A stretch of 64,000 nt of DNA from the NCBI RefSeq assembly GCF_018130615.1, contig NZ_JAFCKB010000009.1, forward strand, positions 1 to 64,000, in the 5' to 3' direction. This DNA comes from Bradyrhizobium manausense (lineage in GTDB: Bacteria; Pseudomonadota; Alphaproteobacteria; Rhizobiales; Xanthobacteraceae). The notes beneath the pieces were generated by a model that did not search any database, was not told where the DNA came from, and saw only the letters and a list, made by a program, of their open reading frames with translations. The position numbers and the translations under genes are program-made. This document shows, piece by piece, positions 8,265-17,332 of the stretch (within the stretch, counting starts at the first letter, position 1; each line of letters opens with the position of its first letter).

Positions 8265-10145
8265 TTACCCTTGAGCCTGGATCAATGTATTCATCATGCT
8301 CTGCACCACCGACATGACATGGGCGTTGGCGGCGTAGGCATTCTGGAGCTGGATCAGGTTCGACATCTCCGAGTCCAGATTGACGCTGGAGGTCGAGTTG
8401 AACTTGGCCTGCAGCGTCGAGACCACGACGCTCTGGCCCTGCTGCAGCTGGGTCGCCTGGGTCGAGGCGTTGGCCTGCACGCTCAGGAACTGCTGGAGAT
8501 AGTTCGAGACGCTGCCGGTGAACGGCTGGCTCGCCGAACCGAGACCGGTCTGCGGTGAATAGGAATACACAGCCGTGGTGAGCTGCGAGTAGAGATAGTC
8601 CGAGCGCGTGGTGTCGCCGGCGGGCGTCACCGGCGACGTGCTGTAAACCGACAACCTGGTCGGATCGGTGCTGAGCTGCGTGTTCACGGCGATGCGGCCG
8701 GCAAGGCCGGTCATCTGCGAGCCCGATGCCGTGATCGCGCCGGTATAGAGCGCCTGGCCGCCGTCGGTGAACAGCGGCAGCTGCGGACCGCCCGAGGTCA
8801 GCGACGAGACCGTCTTGGTGCTCGACGCCGAAGTGATCTTGGCGAGGCCGCTGTTGTCGTCGGTGACGCGCAGCGTCGTTGCGGTCGCCGGCGACGGGGC
8901 GGCGGAGAACGTCAGGTGCGAACCCGACAGCGCGGTGTTGAGCGCGGAGGCAATCGCGCCCATGCCGCCGGAAAAATTGACGCCGACCTGCATCGGATTG
9001 GCGTTGGTGGCGTTCGGCAGCGGCAGCGCCGCGGGATCGGTCACGTTCACCAGCGTGACCTGGCGCTGCGTGTTGGTGGAGTCGGTATAGGTGATGTTGA
9101 CGGTATTGCCCGGCTGCGCGCCGGCAAGATCGATGTCGAAGCCGGCGGGCGGGCCGGAGACAGCGGTGCCCGCCGTGGTCTTGTCCGACAGCGCGCTCGA
9201 CATCGTCGCGGCGAGCTGGTCGACCTGGTTCTGCGCCTGTACCAGCGTCTGGTCGCGCAGCTTGAGATCGGCTGCGATCTGGCCGGAGGAGACAACGTTG
9301 TTGCCGGCGACGTCGATCGACGAGCCGTTCGGCAGCTTGATGGTGAGCGCACCGACCCCGGACTTGGCCGGATCGACGTTGTAGAGCGACGTCGCCCCCA
9401 GCGTCCCGGCTGACGTGAAGGAGAATTGCGAGGCGAGCCCCGCGCCGACCAGCTGGATGCCGGTGGTGGTGTAGATGTTGGCCTGGTTCGACCCGTCGGT
9501 GGTGACGCGGACATCGACATATTTGGACAGCGAGTTGATGGCCTGGTCGCGCTGGTCCATCAGCGTCGCCGCGGACGGATCGGTCGGTGCCAAGCCCTGG
9601 AGCTTGGTGTTGATGTCGGCGATCTGGTTCAGCGCCGCGTTGGCGGCTTGCGACGAGGTGCCGAGATCCTGCTCGACATTGGAGCGCAGCGACTGGATGC
9701 CCTTGGTGGTGACGTTGAGCTGCGTCGCCAGCGCCTGCGCCGCACCGAGCGCAACCGTCTGCGCCGACGACGAGCCCGCGCTGGTCGAGAGCGCCTGGAG
9801 CGAAGAGGTGAAATTGTTCAGCGCGGTTTCGAGCGTGCCGCTGTTGCCGGGCGTGCCATAGACACTCTGAAGCTGCTTCAGAATGTTGGCCATCTGGTCG
9901 GCATAGCCGCTGCCGCCGGTCTCGGTGCGCAGCTGGTTCTGCACGTAGCTGTCGATATCGCGGCTGACGCCGGTCGTCTTCGCCGTCGAGCCGAAATCAC
10001 CGGTGGTGACTTCGATCTGGTTCGGCGTCTGGGCGACGTAACCCGGCGTCTGCGAGTTTGCGACGTTCGAGGAGACGATCGAGAGCGCGGCCTGGTTGGC
10101 CCGCAGACCGCTCATCGCACTGGCAAGGGCTGAACTCAAACCCAT
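8265..10145 (-). CDS. flgK: Flagellar hook-associated protein FlgK (HAP1)
   Basis: A 626-residue FlgK, the first junction protein on the hook tip. The N-terminus is diagnostic (ALASAMSGLRANQAALSIVS, then SSNVANSQTPGYVAQTP), and RDIDSYVQNQLRTETGGSGY follows at about residue 65. The C-terminus SVNLDSEMSNLIQLQNAYAA ending in MMNTLIQAQG is the usual FlgK/FlgE C-terminal helix. Length is near the family norm (about 550-630). It is 34 bases downstream of flgE and 20 bases upstream of flgL. Confidence 0.95.
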   Translation of the reverse strand: MGLSSALASAMSGLRANQAALSIVSSNVANSQTPGYVAQTPNQIEVTTGDFGSTAKTTGVSRDIDSYVQNQLRTETGGSGYADQMANILKQLQSVYGTPGNSGTLETALNNFTSSLQALSTSAGSSSAQTVALGAAQALATQLNVTTKGIQSLRSNVEQDLGTSSQAANAALNQIADINTKLQGLAPTDPSAATLMDQRDQAINSLSKYVDVRVTTDGSNQANIYTTTGIQLVGAGLASQFSFTSAGTLGATSLYNVDPAKSGVGALTIKLPNGSSIDVAGNNVVSSGQIAADLKLRDQTLVQAQNQVDQLAATMSSALSDKTTAGTAVSGPPAGFDIDLAGAQPGNTVNITYTDSTNTQRQVTLVNVTDPAALPLPNATNANPMQVGVNFSGGMGAIASALNTALSGSHLTFSAAPSPATATTLRVTDDNSGLAKITSASSTKTVSSLTSGGPQLPLFTDGGQALYTGAITASGSQMTGLAGRIAVNTQLSTDPTRLSVYSTSPVTPAGDTTRSDYLYSQLTTAVYSYSPQTGLGSASQPFTGSVSNYLQQFLSVQANASTQATQLQQGQSVVVSTLQAKFNSTSSVNLDSEMSNLIQLQNAYAANAHVMSVVQSMMNTLIQAQG

Positions 10146-10179
10146 CTTACTTGCCGCCTTTGGTTACGTTACGCGCCAA

Positions 10180-12435
10180 TCAGCGCAACACGTTGAGGAG
10201 GTCCTGGACCATCGAGTTCGCCGTCGTGATGACCTTGGTGTTGGCCGAGTAGGCCTGCTGGGTCACGATCAGCTTGGTGAACTCGTCGGCGATGTCGGTG
10301 TTGGATCCCTCCAGCGACGAACCGCTGATGGTGCCCGAGGCACCGGCGATCGCAGGACCCGACTGGTCGGTCACTGCATAGGCGCCGCCGTCCATCGCCT
10401 TGAGATAGTTGGTGCCGTTGAAGTGCGACAGCGTCACCTGCGCGAGGTCGAGGTTCTGGCCGTTGGAGAAGGTGCCGACCACCAGACCGTTGTTGCTGAC
10501 GGCGACCGAACGGAGCTGACCGGCGGCGTAGCCGTTCTGCGTGATCGTGTTGATGGTCACCGCGCCGCTGGTGCTCGCGTATTGCGTCAGGCCGCCCGAG
10601 GAGATGTTGAGAGCGACCGAGCCGAGCGATTGCCCGCTGACGGTGACGTTGCTGAGGGTGATGCCCGAGCCGGCCGGCGAGGAAAGCGAGCCGTCTGCGG
10701 CAAAGGTGAAGGACTGCCCCGCGTTCACCCAGCCGACCGTCGTGCCGGTCGCATTCGGATCGGTCTGGTAGAACAAATTCCAGGTGTCGGTATGACCCGT
10801 GCCCAGCGACGCGCTGTCGGTCTTGGCCCAGCGCAATTGCAGGTTCACCGGGGTGCCGGCCGCATTGTAGGCGGTCACCGCGCCGCCGCTGATCGATTCC
10901 TTGGTGAAGGTGGCAATGTCGTTGCCGATCACGGTGCCCGTACCGGAGGTGCCGCCGCCGCCGCGCGCCTTGGTGACGGTTGACGTGAAGCCCAGCGCGG
11001 CAAACGCGCTGCTGTTGCTGCTGGTCACCGTCAGCGTGGGGTTGGCAATACCGGTTTGCAGTGTGATCACGCCGTTGGAGATCGAAGAACCAGTCGCGCC
11101 GCTCAGACCGTCGATCTTGCCAAGCAGCGTCGTGATGTCATCGGTGATGTTGATCTGGTTCGCGCCGGACGCACCCGAAGCCATGAAGGTCAGCGTCTGA
11201 CCGTTCACAGTGATGGTATTGTTGACGGCGAAGCCCGATGAGAGGACTTCCGCACCGCCAGCCGTCGCAGAGCCGCCCAACACGGTCGAGCCGGTGATCG
11301 CCGGTGTCGACAGCACGTTGCCGCCGCGCGTCACACTGCTGATGCCGAGCAGGCCAGCCGCTGCGCCGGAAACCGTGATATCGCTCGTGGTGTTGGTTGT
11401 GATCTGGATGTTGCCGCTGGATGTCATCGACGCGGCAGCGGGCGCGCCGCCGGCGCCTGTCACGATCGCATTCAGGATGTCGGACATCTTTGAGGTGGTG
11501 CCGCCCAGCAGACCGATCGTGGTCACGTTGCTGGCTGTCGAGGTGCCGGAAACGGTGGCGTCAAACTTGATCGTCTGGGTGCCGACAATCATCTGCGTGC
11601 CAGCGAGGCTGGTCAGCAGCGTGTTGTTCAGATGCGGGCTCGTGCCGGAATCAAGCGACGTGCCGCTGGTGACCGCGGCTGAAGAGCTGTCCAGCAGCGC
11701 CACCGAGCCCGTTGCGGTTGTCGCCGTATAGGCCGAGCGCAGATTGCCCGTGGCCGCCGCGCCGGAGACCCCTGCACTGACATAGGGCGGGGGCGGCGTG
11801 CCAATGATCAGCGGATTGGATGCGAAATCGGACGGGTTGAGGCCGCCGGCTGCGAGTAGCGTGCCGCTGACTGCCGTCGAACTTGCCACCGTATTCGGCT
11901 GGGACGGCAGGTTCGCTGCATATTGGATCGAGGTCGTCGCCTGCGCCGGGACGAAGTTGTTCTGGAATTGCAGCACGGTCGGCACGCTGCCGGTCGGATT
12001 GCCGGTCTTCGGGTCAACCGCGACGCCCATCAGGTAATAGCCGGCGCCGTTGACGAGGTTGCCGTTGGCGTTGACCTGGAAGTCGCCGCGGCGGGTGTAA
12101 TAGGAGACGCCGTCGAACACCGGCACGTTGTCGACGACGCCGCTCGCCTTCTGCACCGAGAAGAAGCCGTCGCCGGTGATCGCCATGTTGGTGGCGACGC
12201 TGGAGGACGAGATCGTGCCCTGGGTGGTGATTGTTGCCTGTGCGTGCGCAGTGACGCCGCCGGCGACCTGCTTGCTCGGCACGGACGCGTCCGGGATGAG
12301 ATCCTCGAAGCTGGTCCCGATGCCCTTGTAACCGGTGGTGGACGAGTTCGCGATGTTGCCCGAGATGTTCTGAAGCGCGTAGGACTGCGCCTGCAGGCCA
12401 CCCACCGAGGTGTTCATTGCATCGAAGATACCCAT
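10180..12435 (-). CDS. flgE: Flagellar hook protein FlgE
   Basis: A 751-residue hook protein. The N-terminal rod/hook signature reads MGIFDAMNTSVGGLQAQSYA followed by NISGNIANSSTTGYKG. A FlgE core motif is NMAITGDGFFSVQ near residue 85. The C-terminus has SSLEGSNTDIADEFTKLIVT and NTKVITTANSMVQDLLNVLR. E. coli FlgE is about 400 residues; here the middle carries long Thr/Ser/Gly-rich insertions that would form extra surface domains of the hook. It is the first gene of the flgE-flgK-flgL operon and has a sigma-54-like element upstream. Confidence 0.94.
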   Translation of the reverse strand: MGIFDAMNTSVGGLQAQSYALQNISGNIANSSTTGYKGIGTSFEDLIPDASVPSKQVAGGVTAHAQATITTQGTISSSSVATNMAITGDGFFSVQKASGVVDNVPVFDGVSYYTRRGDFQVNANGNLVNGAGYYLMGVAVDPKTGNPTGSVPTVLQFQNNFVPAQATTSIQYAANLPSQPNTVASSTAVSGTLLAAGGLNPSDFASNPLIIGTPPPPYVSAGVSGAAATGNLRSAYTATTATGSVALLDSSSAAVTSGTSLDSGTSPHLNNTLLTSLAGTQMIVGTQTIKFDATVSGTSTASNVTTIGLLGGTTSKMSDILNAIVTGAGGAPAAASMTSSGNIQITTNTTSDITVSGAAAGLLGISSVTRGGNVLSTPAITGSTVLGGSATAGGAEVLSSGFAVNNTITVNGQTLTFMASGASGANQINITDDITTLLGKIDGLSGATGSSISNGVITLQTGIANPTLTVTSSNSSAFAALGFTSTVTKARGGGGTSGTGTVIGNDIATFTKESISGGAVTAYNAAGTPVNLQLRWAKTDSASLGTGHTDTWNLFYQTDPNATGTTVGWVNAGQSFTFAADGSLSSPAGSGITLSNVTVSGQSLGSVALNISSGGLTQYASTSGAVTINTITQNGYAAGQLRSVAVSNNGLVVGTFSNGQNLDLAQVTLSHFNGTNYLKAMDGGAYAVTDQSGPAIAGASGTISGSSLEGSNTDIADEFTKLIVTQQAYSANTKVITTANSMVQDLLNVLR

Positions 12436-12498
12436 AACTTTGTCTCCAAATCCGATCTCGGCGGCCGGCAGACCCGTGGCCGCAGTCGGAGGAGACGT

Positions 12499-12514
12499 CG
12501 CAAGGCCTATGCCA
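12499..12514 (-). promoter_or_regulatory. Sigma-54-like promoter element upstream of flgE
   Basis: The minus strand reads TGGCATAGGCCTTGCG, close to the TGGCAC-N5-TTGCA consensus, with GG and GC 12 bases apart as required. The -12 element is about 65 bases from the flgE start. RpoN-dependent hook operons are established in Caulobacter; the activator is not in this window. Confidence 0.4.
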
Positions 12515-12552
12515 ATGCGGGTATTTTCATGAAATCAATGACTTAAATGGAG

Positions 12553-12578
12553 ATGCCCCGGTCGGACGACCGGGGCAT
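12553..12578 (-). terminator. Hairpin terminator after msrB
   Basis: ATGCCCCGGTC (12553-12563) pairs perfectly with GACCGGGGCAT (12568-12578) around a four-base loop. A short T-containing tail follows on the minus strand. It lies between the msrB stop and the flgE promoter. A second small palindrome, TTGCCGGACCGGCAA, sits beside it. Confidence 0.55.
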
Positions 12579-12626
12579 AATTGCCGGACCGGCAACAATT
12601 GCCGGGAAAACACGTCAAATGGCGCC

Positions 12627-13139
12627 TTAGGTCGCCGACGGCGTCGCCGGGTGGAACACCAGCCCGAAACCGTCGATGCAGTAGCGCAATCCGGTCGGCT
12701 TCGGACCGTCATCGAAGACGTGACCGAGATGGCCGCCGCAGCGCCGGCAATGCACCTCGGTGCGCACCATGCCGAAGGTGCGGTCCTCGGTCTTGCCGAC
12801 ATTGCCCTCGATCGGCTGGTAGAAGCTCGGCCAACCCGTGCCGCTCTCGAACTTGGTCTCGGAGGCGAACAGCGGCAGGTCGCAGCCGGCGCAGGCGAAG
12901 ACGCCCTTGCGGTGCTCCTTCAGCAGCGGGCTGGAGCCCGGCCGCTCGGTGCCTTCCTTGCGGAGAATCTCATATTGCTGCGGGGTGAGCTGGGCCCGCC
13001 ACTCCGCATCGGTCTTCTCGATCTCGAACTTTTGCGCGGCTTTCTCTCCAGCCTGGGCCGGCGTTGCTCTCAGCCAGCGGAAGGCCGAAAGGCCAAACAG
13101 GCCGGCGACAGTCGATAGCAGGATGCGGCGGTCAAACAT
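12627..13139 (-). CDS. msrB: Peptide-methionine (R)-S-oxide reductase MsrB, exported
   Basis: A 170-residue MsrB that reduces methionine-R-sulfoxide in proteins. Zinc-binding pairs are visible as CAGC and CRRC, the substrate region [11 protein letters not shown] is typical, and the catalytic cysteine is in [11 protein letters not shown] (Cys154; many homologues have RYCINS here). The N-terminus ([20 protein letters not shown], then TPAQA) looks like a signal peptide with an arginine pair, so the enzyme is probably periplasmic, possibly Tat-exported. It stands alone on the minus strand. Confidence 0.95.
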   Translation of the reverse strand: MFDRRILLSTVAGLFGLSAFRWLRATPAQAGEKAAQKFEIEKTDAEWRAQLTPQQYEILRKEGTERPGSSPLLKEHRKGVFACAGCDLPLFASETKFESGTGWPSFYQPIEGNVGKTEDRTFGMVRTEVHCRRCGGHLGHVFDDGPKPTGLRYCIDGFGLVFHPATPSAT

Positions 13140-13225
13140 CTCATTCTCCGTGCGCGGGGACCACGCCCTGAGATACGGGCTCTAACGGCTAATGTTACAC
13201 TTCCAGGCGACGTTTTTCTTCCCGC

Positions 13226-14689
13226 TTAATGCGGGACGCCCTGCTCATGGGAGGCGGGTTCCGCCTCCTCCGTCACAGCCGGCTGCGGCCGCGCCGGGGC
13301 CACCCGCGGCCGAACCCCGGGCGGCTGATGACGCGGACCGGTGCCGGCGGCCCGGTTGGCCTCGGCCAGCCGCGCCTCGCGCTCCCTGTCCTTCATCCGC
13401 ACCCGCTCGCGATAGCGCGCGAGTGACCCCGCGGCAGCGGAACTCGCCCTGGCCCAGATGCCGACCAATTGGCCCGCGACGCGTCCAGTGGTGCCGCCCG
13501 CCCAGACCAGCTCAAACGGCGAGAACAGCTTCCAGCGCTCGTCACCCCACAGGATGCTGCGCGCGATCAGCTGTCCGGCCATGGCGGAGGTGTTCATGCC
13601 CTGGCGGCCGAGGCCGCTCGCCACCCACAGGCCTTTGCGCAACTGGCCGATCTGCGGCATGCCGTGCACGGTTTGGCCGGTGGCTCCGCCGAACGTCTCG
13701 GAGATCTCGACATTGCCAAGCTCAGGGAAGATCGACCGGATCCGCCGCTTGATGCTACCTGCAAAGCGCTGCGGCCGCGCCGCCCAGGTGGTCTCCGGGC
13801 TCTCCCACATCAGGCGGTCGCCGTCGACGATGCGGAAATGATCGACGCCATCGGAATCCATCACTGATCCCTTGAAGCTGATGATCTCGTGCAGGCGCTC
13901 GCCAAGCGGCGCTGTGATCCCTGCGTATCTCCAGACCGGCAGCAGCGTCTCCGACAGGCGCCGCAAGGGTGCGCCGAGATGGATGTTGCCGGCGAGCACG
14001 ATGTGGGAGGCGCGCAGCCGTGCCGAGGGCGTCACGATGCGCTTGCGGATGCCGGAATGATCGATGCTGACGACCGGCGTATCCTCGAAGATGCGGGCGC
14101 CCGCGCGCCGCGCCAGCGCCGCAAGGCCATGCACATATTTGCGGCCATCAACCTGGAATGCTTTGGGATAATAGACGCCGTGGAAGTAACGATCAGTCTT
14201 GAGCGCCTCGCGCACCCGATCAACCTGCCAGCCTTCGGCCTCGGTATCGAAATCCTCGTTCAGCATCTGGAGCCGGCTGATCAGCCGGTCGCCGGCATCG
14301 ACATTGGAGACCTCCAGCACGCCACCGGTGAGGCCTATGCCCGGCATATTCTCTTCGGTCGCGTTGGCGCGGACGAACTCGGCGCCCTCCTTCGAGAGCG
14401 TCCACAATTCACGGGCGTCCTCGAAACCGATGCGCTCGATCAGTTCGGTGAGCGGCAGCGCAAAACCCGGCGTCACCGTACCGAGTTGGTTGCCCGAGGC
14501 ATTCCAGCCGATATGGCGCCCCTCGAGCACCGCGACGCTGGCCCCGAGCCGGGCCGCCTCCAGCGCAATGGAGAGTCCCGCCAATCCGGCTCCTATCACG
14601 CAGATATCGGCGTCGAGGTCGAACGACAGCCGCGTACGTTCACGAAAGCCGGCTTCGTCCTGGGACACGCTTGTGAAAGTCTCGCTCAT
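13226..14689 (-). CDS. FAD-dependent oxidoreductase of the DAO family
   Basis: A 487-residue flavoprotein of the D-amino-acid oxidase/glycine oxidase superfamily. The dinucleotide-binding motif is ICVIGAGLAGLSIALEAARL at residues 30-49, with the second FAD motif LEGRHIGWNASGNQ. The C-terminal FAD segment is GLWVASGLGRQGMNTSAMAG. After about residue 430 there is an Arg/Glu/Pro-rich tail without a recognisable domain, extending it beyond the usual 380-430 residues. Substrate is unknown; small amines or amino acids are typical. It has no close operon partner. Confidence 0.8.
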   Translation of the reverse strand: MSETFTSVSQDEAGFRERTRLSFDLDADICVIGAGLAGLSIALEAARLGASVAVLEGRHIGWNASGNQLGTVTPGFALPLTELIERIGFEDARELWTLSKEGAEFVRANATEENMPGIGLTGGVLEVSNVDAGDRLISRLQMLNEDFDTEAEGWQVDRVREALKTDRYFHGVYYPKAFQVDGRKYVHGLAALARRAGARIFEDTPVVSIDHSGIRKRIVTPSARLRASHIVLAGNIHLGAPLRRLSETLLPVWRYAGITAPLGERLHEIISFKGSVMDSDGVDHFRIVDGDRLMWESPETTWAARPQRFAGSIKRRIRSIFPELGNVEISETFGGATGQTVHGMPQIGQLRKGLWVASGLGRQGMNTSAMAGQLIARSILWGDERWKLFSPFELVWAGGTTGRVAGQLVGIWARASSAAAGSLARYRERVRMKDREREARLAEANRAAGTGPRHQPPGVRPRVAPARPQPAVTEEAEPASHEQGVPH

Positions 14690-14700
14690 GTCGTTTTCTT

Positions 14701-14805
14701 AGAGCATGATCCGGAAAAGTGTGCAGCGGTTTTCCGAAAAGATCATGCTCAAAACAACAATTTAAAGCGTGATGACGCTTTGTCCTGATCTCATCGCGCT
14801 TTAAA
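14701..14805. repeat. Double palindromic intergenic repeat
   Basis: Two adjacent inverted repeats fill this gap. AGCATGATC (14703-14711) faces GATCATGCT (14741-14749), and TTTAAAGCG (14761-14769) faces CGCTTTAAA (14797-14805), with a further GATGA/TCATC pair inside. I recall this AGCATGATCCGGAAAAGTGT block as a recurrent intergenic element in Bradyrhizobium and relatives; the recurrence cannot be tested here. Confidence 0.7.
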
Positions 14806-14885
14806 GGACCCATCGGGCGCTTGTGACCTTGTCCCTCAACGCCCGCCTGTAGATTATTCTAGACGTGGAACGATTCGAGAATGCC

Positions 14886-15422
14886 ATGCGCCGTTTGATG
14901 CTGCTGCGTCACGCCAAGACCGAGACCGACGCGCCGAGCGGCCGCGACCAGGACCGCCGGCTCGACGCGCGCGGCCAGCGGGACGCCGCGGAGATGGGCG
15001 ACTGGATCGCCACCCATGCGCCTGCCCCCGAGGCCGTGCTGGTGTCGCACGCCGTCCGTGCCCGGCAGACCTGGGACATCGCCTGGCAGGCGATGAAGGA
15101 CCGCGTCGCAGCGCCGCAGGTCGAGATCCTGCCGGAACTCTACGGCGCCGATCCCGCGCAGATTCTCGAAACCATTCGCACTGCAACGATACCGGCCAAC
15201 CCCAAGCAGCTGTTGTTGGTCGGGCACAATCCCGGCATGCACGAGGCCGGCTTGATGCTGATGGGCAGCGGCGATCCGGCCAGCGCCAAGGCGCTCGCTG
15301 ACAATCTACCCACGGCGGGGCTTGCGATCCTGGACTTTGAGGTCAAGGATTGGGGTGACGTGGCCTACCGCCGCGGCAAACTGGTGCTGTTCGTCAGCCC
15401 CAAGTTGCTTCGACTGGGGTGA
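14886..15422 (+). CDS. sixA: SixA-type phosphohistidine phosphatase
   Basis: About 178 residues of the histidine phosphatase superfamily. The catalytic RHA motif is at the very start (MRRLMLLRHAKTE, nucleophile His9), and the second catalytic histidine region is LLVGHNPGMHEAGLML. SixA dephosphorylates phosphohistidine proteins such as Hpt domains or the nitrogen phosphotransferase system. A GTG start at 14865 is possible, but the ATG at 14886 places RHA at the usual distance and has GAG upstream. An Hpt protein is encoded elsewhere in this window (48994-49368) but no link is shown. Confidence 0.85.
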   Translation: MRRLMLLRHAKTETDAPSGRDQDRRLDARGQRDAAEMGDWIATHAPAPEAVLVSHAVRARQTWDIAWQAMKDRVAAPQVEILPELYGADPAQILETIRTATIPANPKQLLLVGHNPGMHEAGLMLMGSGDPASAKALADNLPTAGLAILDFEVKDWGDVAYRRGKLVLFVSPKLLRLG

Positions 15423-15477
15423 GACGCGCGGGCGCTGTCTCGACCGGTTGATCCAGCTTGGTCAATAGGAGGCGCAG

Positions 15478-15903
15478 ATGTTCAAGTCCATTCTCGTGCC
15501 CATCGACCTCGCCGACACCGATCTGGCGAAGCCTGCGATTGAAACCGCTGCAACGCTGTCGCAGAACTGGAGCGGATCGATCCGGCTGCTCAACGTACTG
15601 CCGATGACGCCGGTGATGCTGGCCGAATACGTGCCGGCCGATTTCGACGACCAGCAGCGACAAACCTCTGAAGAGGCACTCGCCATCGTCGCCCGTGAAT
15701 CCGGGATCGACGCCGCCCACATCTCCGGCGTGGTGCGGCAGGGCGGCATCTATCACGAGATCCTCGAAGAAGCCGCGCACATGAAGGCCGATCTGATCGT
15801 CATGACCTCGCACCGGCCCGCGATGCGCACCTACTTTCTCGGCTCGAATGCCGGACACGTGGTGCGCTATGCGAAGTGTTCGGTTCTGGTCGTGCGGCAC
15901 TAA
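15478..15903 (+). CDS. Universal stress protein, UspA family
   Basis: A single-domain 141-residue Usp. It starts MFKSILVPIDLAD (conserved VPID) and ends with the nucleotide-binding signature LGSNAGHVVRYAKCSVLVVR, fitting the G-x2-G-x9-(S/T) pattern of ATP-binding members. GGAGG lies just ahead of the ATG. The gap before it holds an imperfect 18-bp inverted repeat (15448-15465). Usp proteins support survival under stress, often low oxygen in rhizobia. A small membrane protein follows 14 bases later, probably co-transcribed. Confidence 0.92.
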   Translation: MFKSILVPIDLADTDLAKPAIETAATLSQNWSGSIRLLNVLPMTPVMLAEYVPADFDDQQRQTSEEALAIVARESGIDAAHISGVVRQGGIYHEILEEAAHMKADLIVMTSHRPAMRTYFLGSNAGHVVRYAKCSVLVVRH

Positions 15904-15917
15904 CTCGGAGCAATGAC

Positions 15918-16379
15918 GTGAAGCAATGGTGGCGGAGATGGACCTACGAGGTCCCGCTCGCGATCGGCGATGCGCTGTGGGACGTGCTGGTCGTCCAGCT
16001 GGCCGCGCTGCTGGACAGGCTGACGGTACGGAAGGTCATCGCCTTCATTCCCGTCGTTATCCTGATAGGCGCCTACTATCACAGCATCCCGATTCCGCCG
16101 GAGCTGATGCTGATCGGCGATTTCCTTGCCTATATCGACATCTTCTCGGTGCTGTTCCTGCTCGGCGTGCTGAGCCGCATCACGACGATCCTGTTCGTCG
16201 TCAAACAGGCGGCTGCCCGCATCGCATCGCTCGGCGGCGACGTCGTTGCGCGGATGCAGCGTTTCGATGTCCGGCATCGGCGCCAGCGCGGCGCTCCGGT
16301 GCGGCCTCGCCGCAAGTCTGAGAGTTCCGAGGACGATCGAGCCTATGGCGGTGTGTGGGGCCAGGTCGCGTTGGCTTGA
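15918..16379 (+). CDS. Small membrane protein of unknown function
   Basis: About 153 residues with two hydrophobic segments (VIAFIPVVILIGAYYHSIPI and LMLIGDFLAYIDIFSVLFLL) and a basic, Arg-rich C-terminus, so probably an inner-membrane protein with a cytoplasmic tail. I do not recognise a family. The GTG at 15918 with GGAG upstream is preferred over an earlier frame start inside the usp gene. The close spacing after usp suggests one transcript. The last 25 residues have poorer codon character and may be spurious read-through. Confidence 0.6.
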   Translation: MKQWWRRWTYEVPLAIGDALWDVLVVQLAALLDRLTVRKVIAFIPVVILIGAYYHSIPIPPELMLIGDFLAYIDIFSVLFLLGVLSRITTILFVVKQAAARIASLGGDVVARMQRFDVRHRRQRGAPVRPRRKSESSEDDRAYGGVWGQVALA

Positions 16380-17332
16380 TCCGACCTCAGTTGGTGGCCC
16401 GGATTGCGCTTCGCTCCATTCGGGCGACAAGGCCCAACACCTTGCGTTGCCCAGCGGACAAAACACGCTAGTCCTGGGGCAATACCCGCCACCGAAGATA
16501 TTCCACTTTGCCGAAATTCGGAAATGACGCATGAGTTGCGCAACCCGGCCCAAGGAAGAGGGGCGTATCGCGATCGTCACGAACGCGGGCCGGACTGCGG
16601 TGGGCGTGGGTCACATCGGGCGAAGGATTTTGCAGGGCGGGCAATCGTGAGCGAGGCCGTCGCCCACACGACGGTTGTGACCCGCGTACGGCAAAATCGT
16701 GTGGTCCTGGCGCCCGGAGTCTGTGCGCCAAGGCTCGTGGTGATGCGTGTGGTTCAACCGGGCTCACACATCAGTCATCTGCGAGACGACGGGGGCAATA
16801 GTGCATCGCTCCCCGGGGAGAGCGCTGCATAAACCGTAAAGCCACTGCGCAGGAAGAGTTCACCCGCAAAAATTCACGATATATCAATATGATGCAATTT
16901 TTGTAGCCCCATTTGTGTCGCGATCCGCTAACGGGCTCCTCAGTTGTGCATATCTGCGATGTTCCCCTCGATGCTGGCATTACGTGCATCCTGTCTGGGC
17001 CCGTCGCAGTGCTTGCATTTCGCTCGCCTCTCGTCGCAGGGACGTGCGCTGGTGCGTTCGCGGGGTGGGGCATGAACTGACGGGGGATGGCTCAAACGCC
17101 CGCTTGGGCGTCTCTGGCGGGGTTTGCCGACACGTCTCATTCAGTCGATGAGGTGACGTGACACGCTCCAGCAACCGCTAGCCCTAAGTCTTGGCCAGTC
17201 GCCGCTGGGTTCTCTGAGAGACGTAGAAACGATGCCTGCGGTCGGACTGCTTTGCCGTCTTGAGATGGATCAACTGCGTCCATTGCCTGAAACCGCAGTT
17301 TGTATCCTGAACTGTTCTTCGGAGGGTCAGGC
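16380..17332. other. Long gene-poor mosaic region upstream of opgC
   Basis: About 950 bases with no believable gene. Parts read like fragments I associate with recurrent Bradyrhizobium intergenic sequence: the stretch near 16390-16440 (CCCGGATTGCGCTTCGCTCC) and 16600-16830, whose frame contains RQNRVVLAPGVCAP. Open frames here lack Shine-Dalgarno sites, domains and codon bias. The AT-richer part near 16850-16920 may carry a promoter, but none is convincing. Confidence 0.5.

Noticed and set aside
15448-15465. TTGATCCAGCTTGGTCAA upstream of the universal stress protein as a FixK box
   Set aside because: The half-sites TTGA and TCAA are ten bases apart instead of six, and it overlaps the region just before the ribosome site. 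It is an imperfect inverted repeat only.
16404-16832. Plus-strand open frame with RQNRVVLAPGVCAP
   Set aside because: Resembles recurrent non-coding Bradyrhizobium sequence that is often mis-called; no start signal or domain.
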